This document shows, piece after piece, positions 45,931-55,110 of a stretch of 64,000 nt of DNA (position 1 is its first letter; each line of letters starts with the position of its first letter). Source of the DNA: Saprospiraceae bacterium (lineage in GTDB: Bacteria > Bacteroidota > Bacteroidia > Chitinophagales > Saprospiraceae); the NCBI GenBank assembly GCA_020631235.1, contig JAHDHQ010000014.1, forward strand, positions 1 through 64,000, in the 5' to 3' direction. The notes beneath the pieces are model-generated. The model saw only the letters and a program-made list of their open reading frames with translations. It was not told the DNA's origin and did not search any database. The position numbers and the translations under genes were made by a program.

Positions 45931-47400
45931 TTAGGTTGATTCTACGAAGTCAGTGGCAATTTTAGCTGATAAAAGACAGAGCGGAATGCCTCCTCCCGGA
46001 TGCACAGACCCACCACAAAAGTATAAGTTCTTTATCTGGCTGGAAAAATTAGGATGACGTATAAAAGCAGCAAATTTAGAGTTGCTGGACGCTCCATATA
46101 GAGCTCCTTGATGAGAACGTGTTCTGGCTTCGATACCTGCCGGGTCTAGTACGATTTCTTCCTTAATACTTGCCGCTACATCTACATTTAGTATTCTCGA
46201 GAGTTTAGCTATTATGGAATCTCGAGCCTTAAGTCTCAGCTTTCCCCAATCTTGACCCATATTACCAGGTGTATTGATCATGACAAACCAATTTTCACAT
46301 CCTTTTGGAGCATGATTTTCTTCCTCCTTACTCGTGATGTTTATATACACTGTGGGATCATTATACAAAGTGCCATGCTTAAAAATAGCAGCAAATTCTT
46401 CTTTGTATTCACTGCTGAAAAATATGTTGTGTAAATCTAGGGTCGGAAATTTTCGATTCATACCCCAATAAAAAATCATCGCTGAGCTAGATCTTTCTTG
46501 CTTTAACACTCTCTCTGGACGAGGCACGTCTTTTAAAAGATGATGGTAAGTTCCAAATACATCCGCATTGGATATGATTAGATCTGCATCTATTTGTCCT
46601 TTGCTCGTCATCACGCCAGTAACTTTATTATTTGAGTGCAAGATCCTATTAACCAAAGTGCCTAATTTAAATCGTATTCCTTTTTCTATACTTAAGTTAA
46701 CTAAACTGTCAACAATGGCATGCATCCCACCTTTTGGATAAAAAGTGCCATAATGCATTTCCAGATGTGGAATTAGGGACATAATTCCTGGGGTCTGATA
46801 GGGTGAAGAACCGTTATAGGTAGCATAACGATTAAAAAGCTGCACCAACTTTGAGTTGTCAGAAAAGTATTTTTCGTTCACCTCACTGAGTGTAGAACTC
46901 ATATGGAGTTTGTGTATTTGTAATAAAGAAGCTAATACATCTTTAGACAGCCATGTCTTCCATTTATGAAGGGATTTTTCTAAAAAAGTGGATGCTGTTA
47001 ATTCATATTTTTCTTTATTCCTTTTAAGATAGTCGGCGATTATTTGGGTAGAAATATTGAAGGTTTTCGAAGTCTGAGAAATAAATTCTTCACGATCTGC
47101 TACAGCAGAAAAGCGTGTGCCATCTTCCCAGAAATAATGGCAAAGTGTCTCCTTTTTATTGTAAGAGAAGTATTTATTGGGATCAAGATCGAAGAGGCGA
47201 AAAAGATCATCAACAAGATTCGGCATAGTAAATAATGATGGGCCAGCATCCCATTGAAAACCACCTTGATGATATACATGCATTTTACCACCAGGATAAT
47301 CGTTGGCTTCAATAACTTCTACATCATACCCTTTAGCACGCAGACGAAGACCTGCAGCTATTCCACCTATACCTGCACCAATGACTACCGCCTTTTTCAT
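45931..47400 (-). CDS. Carotenoid desaturase, CrtI/CrtD family
   Basis: The start at 47400 gives MKKAVVIGAGIGGI, the FAD-binding Rossmann motif at the N-terminus; an in-frame Met at 47430 would add ten residues in front of it. The 489-residue length and the motifs EANDYPGGKMHVY, GPSLFTMP, YPKGGMHAIVDSL and the C-terminal FCGGSVHPGGGIP belong to the phytoene desaturase superfamily. Pairing with a CruF-like hydratase favours 1'-hydroxycarotenoid 3',4'-desaturase (CrtD) over phytoene desaturase (CrtI), but the sequence alone does not settle this. Product genes crtB, crtY and crtZ are absent from the window. Confidence 0.85.
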   Translation of the reverse strand: MKKAVVIGAGIGGIAAGLRLRAKGYDVEVIEANDYPGGKMHVYHQGGFQWDAGPSLFTMPNLVDDLFRLFDLDPNKYFSYNKKETLCHYFWEDGTRFSAVADREEFISQTSKTFNISTQIIADYLKRNKEKYELTASTFLEKSLHKWKTWLSKDVLASLLQIHKLHMSSTLSEVNEKYFSDNSKLVQLFNRYATYNGSSPYQTPGIMSLIPHLEMHYGTFYPKGGMHAIVDSLVNLSIEKGIRFKLGTLVNRILHSNNKVTGVMTSKGQIDADLIISNADVFGTYHHLLKDVPRPERVLKQERSSSAMIFYWGMNRKFPTLDLHNIFFSSEYKEEFAAIFKHGTLYNDPTVYINITSKEEENHAPKGCENWFVMINTPGNMGQDWGKLRLKARDSIIAKLSRILNVDVAASIKEEIVLDPAGIEARTRSHQGALYGASSNSKFAAFIRHPNFSSQIKNLYFCGGSVHPGGGIPLCLLSAKIATDFVEST

Positions 47401-47503
47401 GTATAAACGTTCTAGATATAGAGCTAACAAAAATTCCTCCTTTTGGTTTGAAGACTGCTAAAACGATTGTGCCTAATAGGCTTATTTATAGTTTTCAAAA
47501 GTG

Positions 47504-47527
47504 GAGATTGTAATACTTACAAATCTC
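47504..47527. promoter_or_regulatory. Interrupted palindrome upstream of the carotenoid desaturase operon
   Basis: GAGATT.GTAA and TTACAAATCTC form an inverted repeat with a three-base centre (TAC) and one bulged base, about 105 bases before the start of the desaturase gene. It could be an operator or an mRNA hairpin. No gene for a regulator lies beside it. Confidence 0.35.
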
Positions 47528-47611
47528 TGCAAAATTTAATGCGGATATATGTATCATGTCTATGTCCCATTTTTTAGTAATGGGTCACAAATTGTAGATG
47601 TAAATGGATAA

Positions 47612-47923
47612 CTATTGATGAAGAGTGATGGACTTCCACTCGACCGTTTTATCATACTGAATGTAAAACCAATATTGTCCATGCGCTAATTCATTGAAAT
47701 TGAATTGCATCACTTGATTTTTCTTTTTCAATGTTTTCGAGAATATTTTGTCTCCTTTTTGATTCCTCAATATCATTTTTGCTTTTTTACTTTGGAAGGC
47801 ATCTTTGTCCATGAGGAAAGTATAAACATTATTATATTCTATGAGCTCAAAACAGTGCGTTGTTTTTATCTCATTAGTATTCATAACAATAGAAAATAGG
47901 AATAATAGCAAACTTAGTTTCAT
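47612..47923 (-). CDS. Small secreted protein resembling a stand-alone sorting-type beta domain
   Basis: The 103-residue protein has a short N-terminal hydrophobic segment (KLSLLLFLFSIVM) that is probably a signal peptide. The rest alternates strands in the order of a T9SS sorting or DUF3244-like domain: MILRNQKGDKIFSKTL, FNFNELAHGQYWFYI, VEWKSITLHQ. It resembles the 109-residue product of 23518-23847 in size and design, though identity is low. It is followed by no clear terminator, although a hairpin without a T-run lies at 47567-47585. Function unknown. Confidence 0.62.
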   Translation of the reverse strand: MKLSLLLFLFSIVMNTNEIKTTHCFELIEYNNVYTFLMDKDAFQSKKAKMILRNQKGDKIFSKTLKKKNQVMQFNFNELAHGQYWFYIQYDKTVEWKSITLHQ

Positions 47924-48055
47924 GATTGGCTAGTTTTGGATAAATTGAGCATTTTATTTTTCACCTCATATCAAATGGTGTTTGATCATAATTTAAAAGA
48001 TTTACACCTTCTTTAATGACTTAAATTACAATAGACAGACGCTTTTATATTTTAT

Positions 48056-48223
48056 TTAATCAGCTACTTCTTCAGTAATCGTTTTTATGGCTGGTAAATG
48101 TGTTGGAACTTTTATTTCATTATCTGTGATTTTAGCTGGGCAGCCATATTTGCATGTAGTACACGCGCCAAATAATGAAACAACACAAAGGACGAAGAAA
48201 CACTTAATTATTAGATTTTTCAT
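48056..48223 (-). CDS. Small 55-residue lipoprotein with a cysteine cluster
   Basis: A minus-strand reading frame from ATG at 48223 to TAA at 48056 encodes 55 residues: a signal peptide of about 20 residues and the lipobox SLFGAC with Cys21. Three further Cys residues lie within the next ten positions or so (CTTCKYGCPAK), and a hydrophilic tail ends EEVAD. The perfect lipoprotein signal supports a real gene despite its size. The Cys spacing (CxxCxxxC, starting at the lipidated Cys) could bind a metal or form a disulfide. It stands alone between the small secreted protein gene and the CotH-family gene. Confidence 0.7.
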   Translation of the reverse strand: MKNLIIKCFFVLCVVSLFGACTTCKYGCPAKITDNEIKVPTHLPAIKTITEEVAD

Positions 48224-48276
48224 AACACTAGATTTATGACTGAGTGTATGAAAAAATAAATAGTTATCAGTACCTT

Positions 48277-50424
48277 TTAAATTTTCACAAATTTTATGAG
48301 TTGACTAGCTTGCTTATCTGCAAATCTTATTTGTAAGAAGTACGTCCCTTTAGGCAAGTGAGCAATATCAATGGGTTTAATTCCTTCGATTTGATCGGTA
48401 TAAATATCCTGTTGTGGAACACCCAAAATATTAAGTATTTGACAGCTTTGCACATTTTGTAGATTCGCGAAATCGAGAAATATTTGATGGCTAGCTGGGT
48501 TAGGGTAGACCTTATGCTCTTCTTGATTAATGGATTGGGTTTCAGAGACACAGGATCCATACATATTATCATCCATCCAATTAAGCCTGTTCGCAATAAA
48601 TGTTTTTAAGTAAGCTTTTTCGCCAATGTAGCTTCCTTCCACTGTGAAATTTGGCCAGATGTATTCATTGAGGATATCAAAACGTTCGAAGTTTCTCACT
48701 TGAGCTTCTTCCAGTAGATCTGCTTGCTGATCAATGTAGGCGAAAATACTGTCTCTGTGGAATGGTCCTTCACGATATTCCGCCCATTTACAAGCCAGGA
48801 TCTGAGTAAATGCTGGTTCTTGTAACAGTCGATCATACCAAAATGGATTAGCCCCACAATGAACATCATAAATCCATCCACTGGTCGACCATCCAAAACA
48901 ATATTCTGCATTCCCGAAGGCTAGATTAAAATCCCAGATTGGGCCAGCTTTTAACAAGCCACCATTACTATCTTTATCCTTATGTAAATAGCTACTCAAT
49001 CGATAAGCATCTACATTTTTACCTAGTTCGCTTATGATAAAATGTTCTGCAAATGAGGCTAAATCCATATACTCATAGTAGTATTTTCCACCATAAGGTT
49101 CTAAAGGATTGTTTAGCGCTCTTTCAAAACTATCGACATAGCTCTGGATATAATCTTCTTGCTGAGGAGTAATTTTATTCCTCGAAGGACTAACATATTG
49201 GAAAGCTAATTTTTGTCCAGGCAGACTAAAAACATCAAAAGATGACAACCAGTCTGATTCACCATGATCTAGTCTTATGATATATCCTCCAGTCAGATCA
49301 TCACCCTCATTTTCATCAATTCCTAACTTCGCGATATCCACTCGGTTTTCATCCCTTTTTATTCGTTCCATTAATAAATAGATGCCTTCATATTGATCAT
49401 TTAATAGCAATTCTACAAATCTTGTTTTACTTGCATATTGGCCCACACTTCTGGCTAAATGCATTACGAGATCATTTCTCAAGAGTGATTTGTCAGAATA
49501 AGGTCCATGCAAAATAAAGTCTTCTTCGGCAGGAAAATTGAGAAAACTAGTATCCATATCTTCGCCTAGTTCATTTTTCATTTCAATACCATAATTTTTC
49601 TTTGGGAAAAAGAATTGCGAACTATTGCCTCTTGTCTCGATATCTATAGGACCGAAGTATTCATTGGGTGTTGCATCGGAAAAATTTAAGCTGCCATCTT
49701 CATTCCATACAATTCCCATGGTGGCGGGAACAGCTGGATCATCCGGAATACCGACATTGTTTGTGTTTATTTTTACGATAGGTAAATTGGAGGATAGAGT
49801 GTTGGGTATTAACCATTCTGGTGGATCGCTCCATAAGCTAGTATCAGTGCTCAAAAATGATAACCAATAAAGCGCACTAAGATCGCTGCTATTTTCTCCA
49901 AAATTGTGCGTTTGGATAGCAAGTGTATTTTCACCTTCTACTAATATATCTGCCAAGATATCATTAGTTAAAAAGTAAGAGTTTGGTAAACCGCCTTGAT
50001 ATATTTGCGCCTCTCTAAATTCGTTTGCAGAGACATCATAATTGGGAAATAGTCCATCTATATTCGCTCTTGCTATTTCTACACCATTTATATAGGCAAC
50101 GAATGCGTCATCATAATCTGCATTAAAAATGGCATCTGCAAGATTCGATAAATCACTTATTTCAAAGTTTGCTCGCATAAAAACCGAAGATACATTCGGA
50201 ATGATCGTATTGTCATCTCCATCAGCATAACCTACTCCACCAGGGCCCTCTAACCAGTCGTTATCATTATAATCTCCACTTCTCCAATCACTGCTTATGG
50301 TATCTTGAGTGATCGTATATTTCCAGGCTTGTTCTGCAAATACAGCTGTTCTCCACGTAGGTGTTTGTCCGTAAATAGTCGCAACATTGGACAGAATAAA
50401 AAAGAAAAAAAATATACGATACAT
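48277..50424 (-). CDS. CotH-family kinase-like protein with T9SS type A sorting domain
   Basis: The 715-residue protein has a signal peptide cut near IYGQT. Residues about 20-205 resemble a galactose-binding-like beta-sandwich (VFMRANFEI, DDAFVAYINGVEIARANI, GENTLAIQTHN). Residues about 215-600 are the CotH domain: ETRGNSSQFFFPKKNYGIEM, the R/K-rich SKTRFVELLLNDQYEGIYLLMERI core, GGYIIRLDHGE, and IWDFNLAFGN with the likely metal-binding Asp. CotH proteins are atypical kinases known from spore coats. The C-terminal 80 residues are a type A sorting domain (KVYPNPASHQIFL, LPKGTYFLQIRF). An exported kinase raises the question of its nucleotide supply. A paralogue with a different layout lies at 52834-55110. 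Confidence 0.85.
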   Translation of the reverse strand: MYRIFFFFFILSNVATIYGQTPTWRTAVFAEQAWKYTITQDTISSDWRSGDYNDNDWLEGPGGVGYADGDDNTIIPNVSSVFMRANFEISDLSNLADAIFNADYDDAFVAYINGVEIARANIDGLFPNYDVSANEFREAQIYQGGLPNSYFLTNDILADILVEGENTLAIQTHNFGENSSDLSALYWLSFLSTDTSLWSDPPEWLIPNTLSSNLPIVKINTNNVGIPDDPAVPATMGIVWNEDGSLNFSDATPNEYFGPIDIETRGNSSQFFFPKKNYGIEMKNELGEDMDTSFLNFPAEEDFILHGPYSDKSLLRNDLVMHLARSVGQYASKTRFVELLLNDQYEGIYLLMERIKRDENRVDIAKLGIDENEGDDLTGGYIIRLDHGESDWLSSFDVFSLPGQKLAFQYVSPSRNKITPQQEDYIQSYVDSFERALNNPLEPYGGKYYYEYMDLASFAEHFIISELGKNVDAYRLSSYLHKDKDSNGGLLKAGPIWDFNLAFGNAEYCFGWSTSGWIYDVHCGANPFWYDRLLQEPAFTQILACKWAEYREGPFHRDSIFAYIDQQADLLEEAQVRNFERFDILNEYIWPNFTVEGSYIGEKAYLKTFIANRLNWMDDNMYGSCVSETQSINQEEHKVYPNPASHQIFLDFANLQNVQSCQILNILGVPQQDIYTDQIEGIKPIDIAHLPKGTYFLQIRFADKQASQLIKFVKI

Positions 50425-50482
50425 AGACTTAGTTAGCTACCTAAAAGTAAGCCTAGAATATTAATTATCGTAGCTTCTAATA

Positions 50483-51904
50483 CTAAATATTGATGTCGAA
50501 GATGTATGGGTAATCTCCAGGATAATTTTCGTAAAAACCTTCGAGGTAGATTTTACCCTGCTTGTTTAATATCTCTACAAGATCATCCACAGTCTCGATG
50601 GGTTTTTCATTACATCGCGTGATGATATATCCAGGATCGATATTCGTTTTTGCTAAAATACTTCCCTTCTTGACCGAGACCACATAAACGCCTTGACGTC
50701 TCATACGACGAGATTCTTTCGTGTCTAGATTGCGAAGTTCTACACCTAATTTTTTAAGAATGGGATCTTTTCGGATAGAAATATAATCAGTAGTATTTAA
50801 TTGGTTGCGAAGTATCACCGTTTTGGTGATTTCTTTACCATCTCGTAATAGCTTAACAGAAAGTTTATCACCAGGTCTGTATAAGGCTAATTGTTCGGTA
50901 AATTGTGACTTATTAATGATGGCGCTACCATTTATATACTGGATAATGTCGTCTTTCTTTAATCCAGCAGAGGCGGCGGCACCTTCTTTTTCTACTACAT
51001 CTATAAATACTCCTTTGGTACCATTGCTAAGTTGCCTACTTCTTTCTAAATCAGAAACATTAAATACCCTGATACCCATCCAAGCACGCTGAACACTTCC
51101 AAACTCAATGATGTCAAACATGACCTTTTGCACTAAATTAGAAGGGATAGCAAAAGAGAAACCTTCACTATTTCCTGATTCTGACATAATGGCTGTGTTA
51201 ATCCCTACTAATTCTCCATTAGTGTTTATTAAGGCTCCGCCACTATTGCCTGGGTTTACAGCAGCATCTGTCTGTATAAAGGATTCTATGCCTTGAGTTT
51301 GTAATACATTAATATCTCTAGCTTTTGCACTTACAATACCTGCCGTGACTGAAGATTGTAAATTATAGGGATTACCTACAGCTAAAACCCATTCGCCTAC
51401 CTGTATGGAATCTGAGTTTCCAATAGCCATATAGGGTAGTTGTGTGCCTTCTACTTTTAATAGAGCAATATCAGTAAACTCATCATAACCTACCACTTTT
51501 CCTGCAAATTGCTTTTGCTCGTCTGTTGTGATTTTTATATTGCTTGATTCCTTGATGACGTGGTAATTGGTAACTACATAACCATCCGAACTGATAATCA
51601 CTCCGGATCCATGCGAAGCATTCATTTTTCTTTGCGACTTATTATAATTTTCAGGGTCAAAGGTACTTATGGCTACAGTGGCTTTACGACCTTTGCTTGC
51701 TGCAGATGTAAAATCTGTAGGTGAAGAAGAGGTAAAAAGAGATCGAAGAGACCCTTCTAAGTTGAGTTGATTATTACTGACGAGCGTAGAAAACTCATCT
51801 AAATGTTGTGGAGCATGATAAGGTTTTGACACATGATCGTATATAACGATTGTCACTATGGAAACCAAGCAACTTACTAGTAATATATAAACTGTGTTTT
51901 TCAT
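50483..51904 (-). CDS. HtrA/DegP-like serine protease with two PDZ domains
   Basis: The 473-residue protein has an N-terminal signal anchor (residues about 5-22). The trypsin-like domain has the full catalytic triad: His115 in TNYHVI, Asp145 in FTDIALLK and Ser221 in PGNSGGA. PDZ domain 1 spans about 285-370 (GVFIDVVEKEGAAASAGLKKDDII) and a second PDZ about 395-460 (GVYVVSVKKGSILAKTNI, GYIITRCNE). It should act in the periplasm as a quality-control protease or chaperone. It lies 145 bases from the divergent dapF gene. The downstream CotH gene follows after 58 bases and may be cotranscribed. Confidence 0.93.
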   Translation of the reverse strand: MKNTVYILLVSCLVSIVTIVIYDHVSKPYHAPQHLDEFSTLVSNNQLNLEGSLRSLFTSSSPTDFTSAASKGRKATVAISTFDPENYNKSQRKMNASHGSGVIISSDGYVVTNYHVIKESSNIKITTDEQKQFAGKVVGYDEFTDIALLKVEGTQLPYMAIGNSDSIQVGEWVLAVGNPYNLQSSVTAGIVSAKARDINVLQTQGIESFIQTDAAVNPGNSGGALINTNGELVGINTAIMSESGNSEGFSFAIPSNLVQKVMFDIIEFGSVQRAWMGIRVFNVSDLERSRQLSNGTKGVFIDVVEKEGAAASAGLKKDDIIQYINGSAIINKSQFTEQLALYRPGDKLSVKLLRDGKEITKTVILRNQLNTTDYISIRKDPILKKLGVELRNLDTKESRRMRRQGVYVVSVKKGSILAKTNIDPGYIITRCNEKPIETVDDLVEILNKQGKIYLEGFYENYPGDYPYIFDINI

Positions 51905-52013
51905 ACCTCTTAATTCCTTACATTACCAACGAGACTTCTATTCGATTTAATATCTTTAAGCCCAATTTTGACAACATTTAATCAGCTAAATACTTACAAA
52001 TATACATATTATT

Positions 52014-52021
52014 TATTTTTG
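52014..52021 (+). promoter_or_regulatory. Bacteroidota -7 promoter element (TATTTTTG) before dapF
   Basis: TATTTTTG, 28 bases upstream of the dapF ATG, is identical to the elements before the PorP/SprF and second giant genes. The surrounding sequence is very A+T-rich, so a chance match is possible. Confidence 0.4.
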
Positions 52022-52049
52022 TAATATAACTAAATTAAAGCACTTATCC

Positions 52050-52844
52050 ATGCAACTTAATTTTACTAAATACCATGGTACAGGTAATGATTTTATCATC
52101 ATAAATAACATGGATGGGGACATAGACATATCTTCAATCGAACATACATTTGAGGGTATTTGTCATAGACGATTTGGTATTGGAGCAGATGGTTTGATCT
52201 TCCTTTGTCCTCACGATACCGCTGATTTTACGATGGTTTATTATAATTCGGATGGGAAAAAAAGCAGCATGTGCGGAAATGGTGGTCGATGTATTGTACA
52301 TTTTGCTAAGAGCCTTGGTGTCATCAAGGATCATTGCACCTTTGAAGCCATTGATGGCATGCATGAAGCAAGTATTTCTGATAATATAGTTTCTTTAAAA
52401 ATGTCCAATGTTGCTGAAATAACGAACTTCGAGCATGATTATATCTTAGATACTGGTTCTCCCCATTATGTATCATTTAAAGAAAATGTCGAACATCTAA
52501 ATGTAAAAAGAGCAGGTTTTCAAATTAGACATTCTTCACCATTTGCAGAAAAGGGAATCAATGTAAATTTTGTGCATGAAGAAAATGGGGGATTATTGGT
52601 TCGCACTTACGAACGAGGAGTAGAGGATGAAACGTACTCTTGTGGGACAGGAGTAGTGGCTGCATCTTTAGCCTTTGCCCATAAGTCACGCTCAAAGCAT
52701 CAAGCAGTTAAGATTAGAACACTCGGTGGTTCATTACAAGTCACTTTTGAAAAGACCGGTGATCAATACGAAAACATACGTTTAATTGGTCCAGCCGTGA
52801 AGTCTTTTGAAGGTAGAGTAGAGACGAATGATTTTAATGTTTGA
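52050..52844 (+). CDS. dapF: Diaminopimelate epimerase
   Basis: DapF converts LL- to meso-diaminopimelate for lysine and peptidoglycan synthesis. The 264-residue protein contains both catalytic cysteines, Cys75 in MCGNGGRC and Cys198 in SCGTG, and the N-terminal KYHGTGNDFIII signature. Other family motifs are FGIGADGLI, YNSDG and TYERGVEDET. It is a cytoplasmic homodimer in other species. The gene stands alone on the plus strand. Its last 11 bases overlap the 3' end of the converging CotH-family gene. Confidence 0.96.
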   Translation: MQLNFTKYHGTGNDFIIINNMDGDIDISSIEHTFEGICHRRFGIGADGLIFLCPHDTADFTMVYYNSDGKKSSMCGNGGRCIVHFAKSLGVIKDHCTFEAIDGMHEASISDNIVSLKMSNVAEITNFEHDYILDTGSPHYVSFKENVEHLNVKRAGFQIRHSSPFAEKGINVNFVHEENGGLLVRTYERGVEDETYSCGTGVVAASLAFAHKSRSKHQAVKIRTLGGSLQVTFEKTGDQYENIRLIGPAVKSFEGRVETNDFNV

Positions 52845-55110
52845 TAAATGATAAGCAAATATTTTCGTTTCCTGTGATAACTTGTACATAATAAAGCCCG
52901 CTTGGCCATTGTTGAATGTTGATCACTCCATTTTTAAGTTCAGCCCGCATGTTTTCTCCTTGAGTATTATAGACCCTAAAATCGGAAATGACTTCATTGT
53001 TTAGAGTTAGATAAACATAATCATTAGCAGGATTAGGATATAGCCCAATGTCGTTTATCGAAGGAAGCTTAGTTTTTGTTTCTATATCATTATTTTCTTC
53101 AGGTGTAGCTGTTTCATCGGCAGCAAAGCTGCCAATGCCATTGGGCATTCTTGCTTGACTAACATCTGTGGTTTGTGGTCCGAAGTTCACTTCATCAATA
53201 ATAGCAAAATGGTTCTTTTTACTATCAAATAAACCTAAGTACTCGCCTGATTTACTGAGTTTAAAATTAGCATGATGATCTCCTTGGTAGCCTTGACCAT
53301 CAGTCCATATTATTTTATATTCTCCCGGGTTTAGTGACTCGTTTGGTAGTTGCCATTTGCTTGGTTTGTCTGGGTCGTCAGACAAATAGAGAAATCGTAA
53401 AGAATAAGGTTGATTACCTGCATTGTATATTTCGACCCAATCGTCATACTCTCCAAATTCATCGGCAATTGTAGCTGTATTATCGGCCATATATTCATTG
53501 ATCACAAGATTGGGCCTTGCTTGATAATTTAGATAAACTTGTTCAAAATCACAATATGGGAATGATCGCGATTCGTCAGAATTATCGGTTAATTTAACAA
53601 AGTACTTTAGACTCCCTGATTCGGTAGCCATAAAAGCAAAACTACTTGTTTGGTCATTGATGACTAATGATTCGCTCTGCCAAGCTTGTTCGTTTACTTG
53701 ATAATGAAATTCGCATTCGTTTACTTGACCATCATCTAAAAAATGAAAGGTGAAATTTATTTGTTCAGGTGACCAATCAATATCAGTATGTGTTAGAATG
53801 GGTAGTATGTTTTGGCTGTTCAACTGGCTAAGAGCTTCGTTTTTACGAACGGTTATGTAGTTTTTGAGCGCATAAGGAACATGACCGCCTAATGGAGAGG
53901 TGTAACTTTCTATAAATTGGTCGTATGACCACCCATAATCTAAATTAGCAAAGGTATCTATCGCTCGATAATCATCTATGAGTGCTAGTTTTTCATCTAG
54001 ATAAGGGCCTAGGTTTGATATATTGAAAAAAGAATCAATGCTTTTTTGCAGATAAAAACTGTATCTATTTCTATACTCGGGTACACTTAATATTTCTGTA
54101 ATAAGTGGTCGATATTCATTAAAAAAAGATGGCCATTGATAGATGTTTTCTTTGGCCCAATCATGGTTAAAAAAATCGATGCCGAATGTGTTATCTAAAT
54201 CATAGGGAATATAGCTAAACTTACCAGTTAAAAAATCTTCGTATAGATAAAAGTTGTTTTTATTGATGGGCCCATCCCAATTGGCTGTCAAAACATCCAT
54301 AACAAGCGCTTTTAAGAAATTATCTACATCAAAAATGGATTCAATCTCACATATGAATTGGTCCGGAGGCGTGTTGTTGAGAATATCGATAAACTTGGCT
54401 AAACCGGTATAGTCATCTTTTTCAGTATTGGTTTTTAAATCATAAGCTTTACGCCCCCAAAATGATTCCTTATATATATCCGAACCAGGACCTTTATAAT
54501 GCAGATCTGCAGGCCATAAACACTTAAAAAGATTTCCTCTATCATTTGAAAATCGATGATCTATAAACTCTTCATCGATATGTTCTGTGTTTAGATATAG
54601 ACCAAGATAGAGCTCATTTACAAATAACTGTACATGATTACTTCTTGCGGCAGGTACCGCTAATGTCTCACAAAAGTCCCAAGCCACTTTTGAGCGAATG
54701 ATGGAAGGGTCATTGTGCTCTCCATTAAGATTGAGTTTTTCGACACCTTGGTATTTTCTGCCAGGTACGAAGGTGTTAAAAGAAACTTTGTACGATTTTT
54801 TAGCTGCGTTTCTAGAGCTGTTTCCTCGAACTCTAAAGCCTATATTTTCGATGGTATCGACACTTTCAGAATGGGAAAAAATAAGCCTTGCTGGGTATTC
54901 CACATTGCTTTCTGGGTTAGCTTTTATTGCTTGCCAGTCTTCTTCAGCAAGGGAAATGCTCAATGAAGCTACTTCTGTATCGTCATATAATATCCCATCA
55001 GCAGGATGCAACAACTGACTTAATCCGACATTGGAAAAAAGAATAAGTAATATGAATATTTGTACAGAATTAATGCGCAATATTAATTTTTTGAGCAAAG
55101 GTACGATCAT
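52834..55110 (-). CDS. CotH-family protein with lamin-tail domain and T9SS type A sorting domain
   Basis: The 758-residue protein carries a CotH kinase-like domain at about 50-430: RVRGNSSRNAAKKSYKVSFN, VNELYLGLYLNTEHID and PYDLDNTFG with the probable metal-binding Asp. Ig-like strands are followed at about 545-665 by a lamin-tail (LTD) domain (LVINEYMADN, DDWVEIYNAG, EVNFGPQ). The last 70 residues form a sorting domain (IGLYPNPANDYVYL). The ATG at 55110 overlaps the GH13 gene by 41 bases. A TTG at 55080 would give a cleaner signal peptide (RINSVQIFILLILF) and is a serious alternative. The tight overlap places the gene in the glucan-utilisation operon, an unexpected home for a kinase-like protein. 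Confidence 0.83.
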   Translation of the reverse strand: MIVPLLKKLILRINSVQIFILLILFSNVGLSQLLHPADGILYDDTEVASLSISLAEEDWQAIKANPESNVEYPARLIFSHSESVDTIENIGFRVRGNSSRNAAKKSYKVSFNTFVPGRKYQGVEKLNLNGEHNDPSIIRSKVAWDFCETLAVPAARSNHVQLFVNELYLGLYLNTEHIDEEFIDHRFSNDRGNLFKCLWPADLHYKGPGSDIYKESFWGRKAYDLKTNTEKDDYTGLAKFIDILNNTPPDQFICEIESIFDVDNFLKALVMDVLTANWDGPINKNNFYLYEDFLTGKFSYIPYDLDNTFGIDFFNHDWAKENIYQWPSFFNEYRPLITEILSVPEYRNRYSFYLQKSIDSFFNISNLGPYLDEKLALIDDYRAIDTFANLDYGWSYDQFIESYTSPLGGHVPYALKNYITVRKNEALSQLNSQNILPILTHTDIDWSPEQINFTFHFLDDGQVNECEFHYQVNEQAWQSESLVINDQTSSFAFMATESGSLKYFVKLTDNSDESRSFPYCDFEQVYLNYQARPNLVINEYMADNTATIADEFGEYDDWVEIYNAGNQPYSLRFLYLSDDPDKPSKWQLPNESLNPGEYKIIWTDGQGYQGDHHANFKLSKSGEYLGLFDSKKNHFAIIDEVNFGPQTTDVSQARMPNGIGSFAADETATPEENNDIETKTKLPSINDIGLYPNPANDYVYLTLNNEVISDFRVYNTQGENMRAELKNGVINIQQWPSGLYYVQVITGNENICLSFIKH

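Noticed and set aside
47567-47585. Hairpin CCCATT...AATGGG near the end of the small secreted protein gene
   Set aside because: No T-run follows on either strand, so it does not qualify as a terminator.
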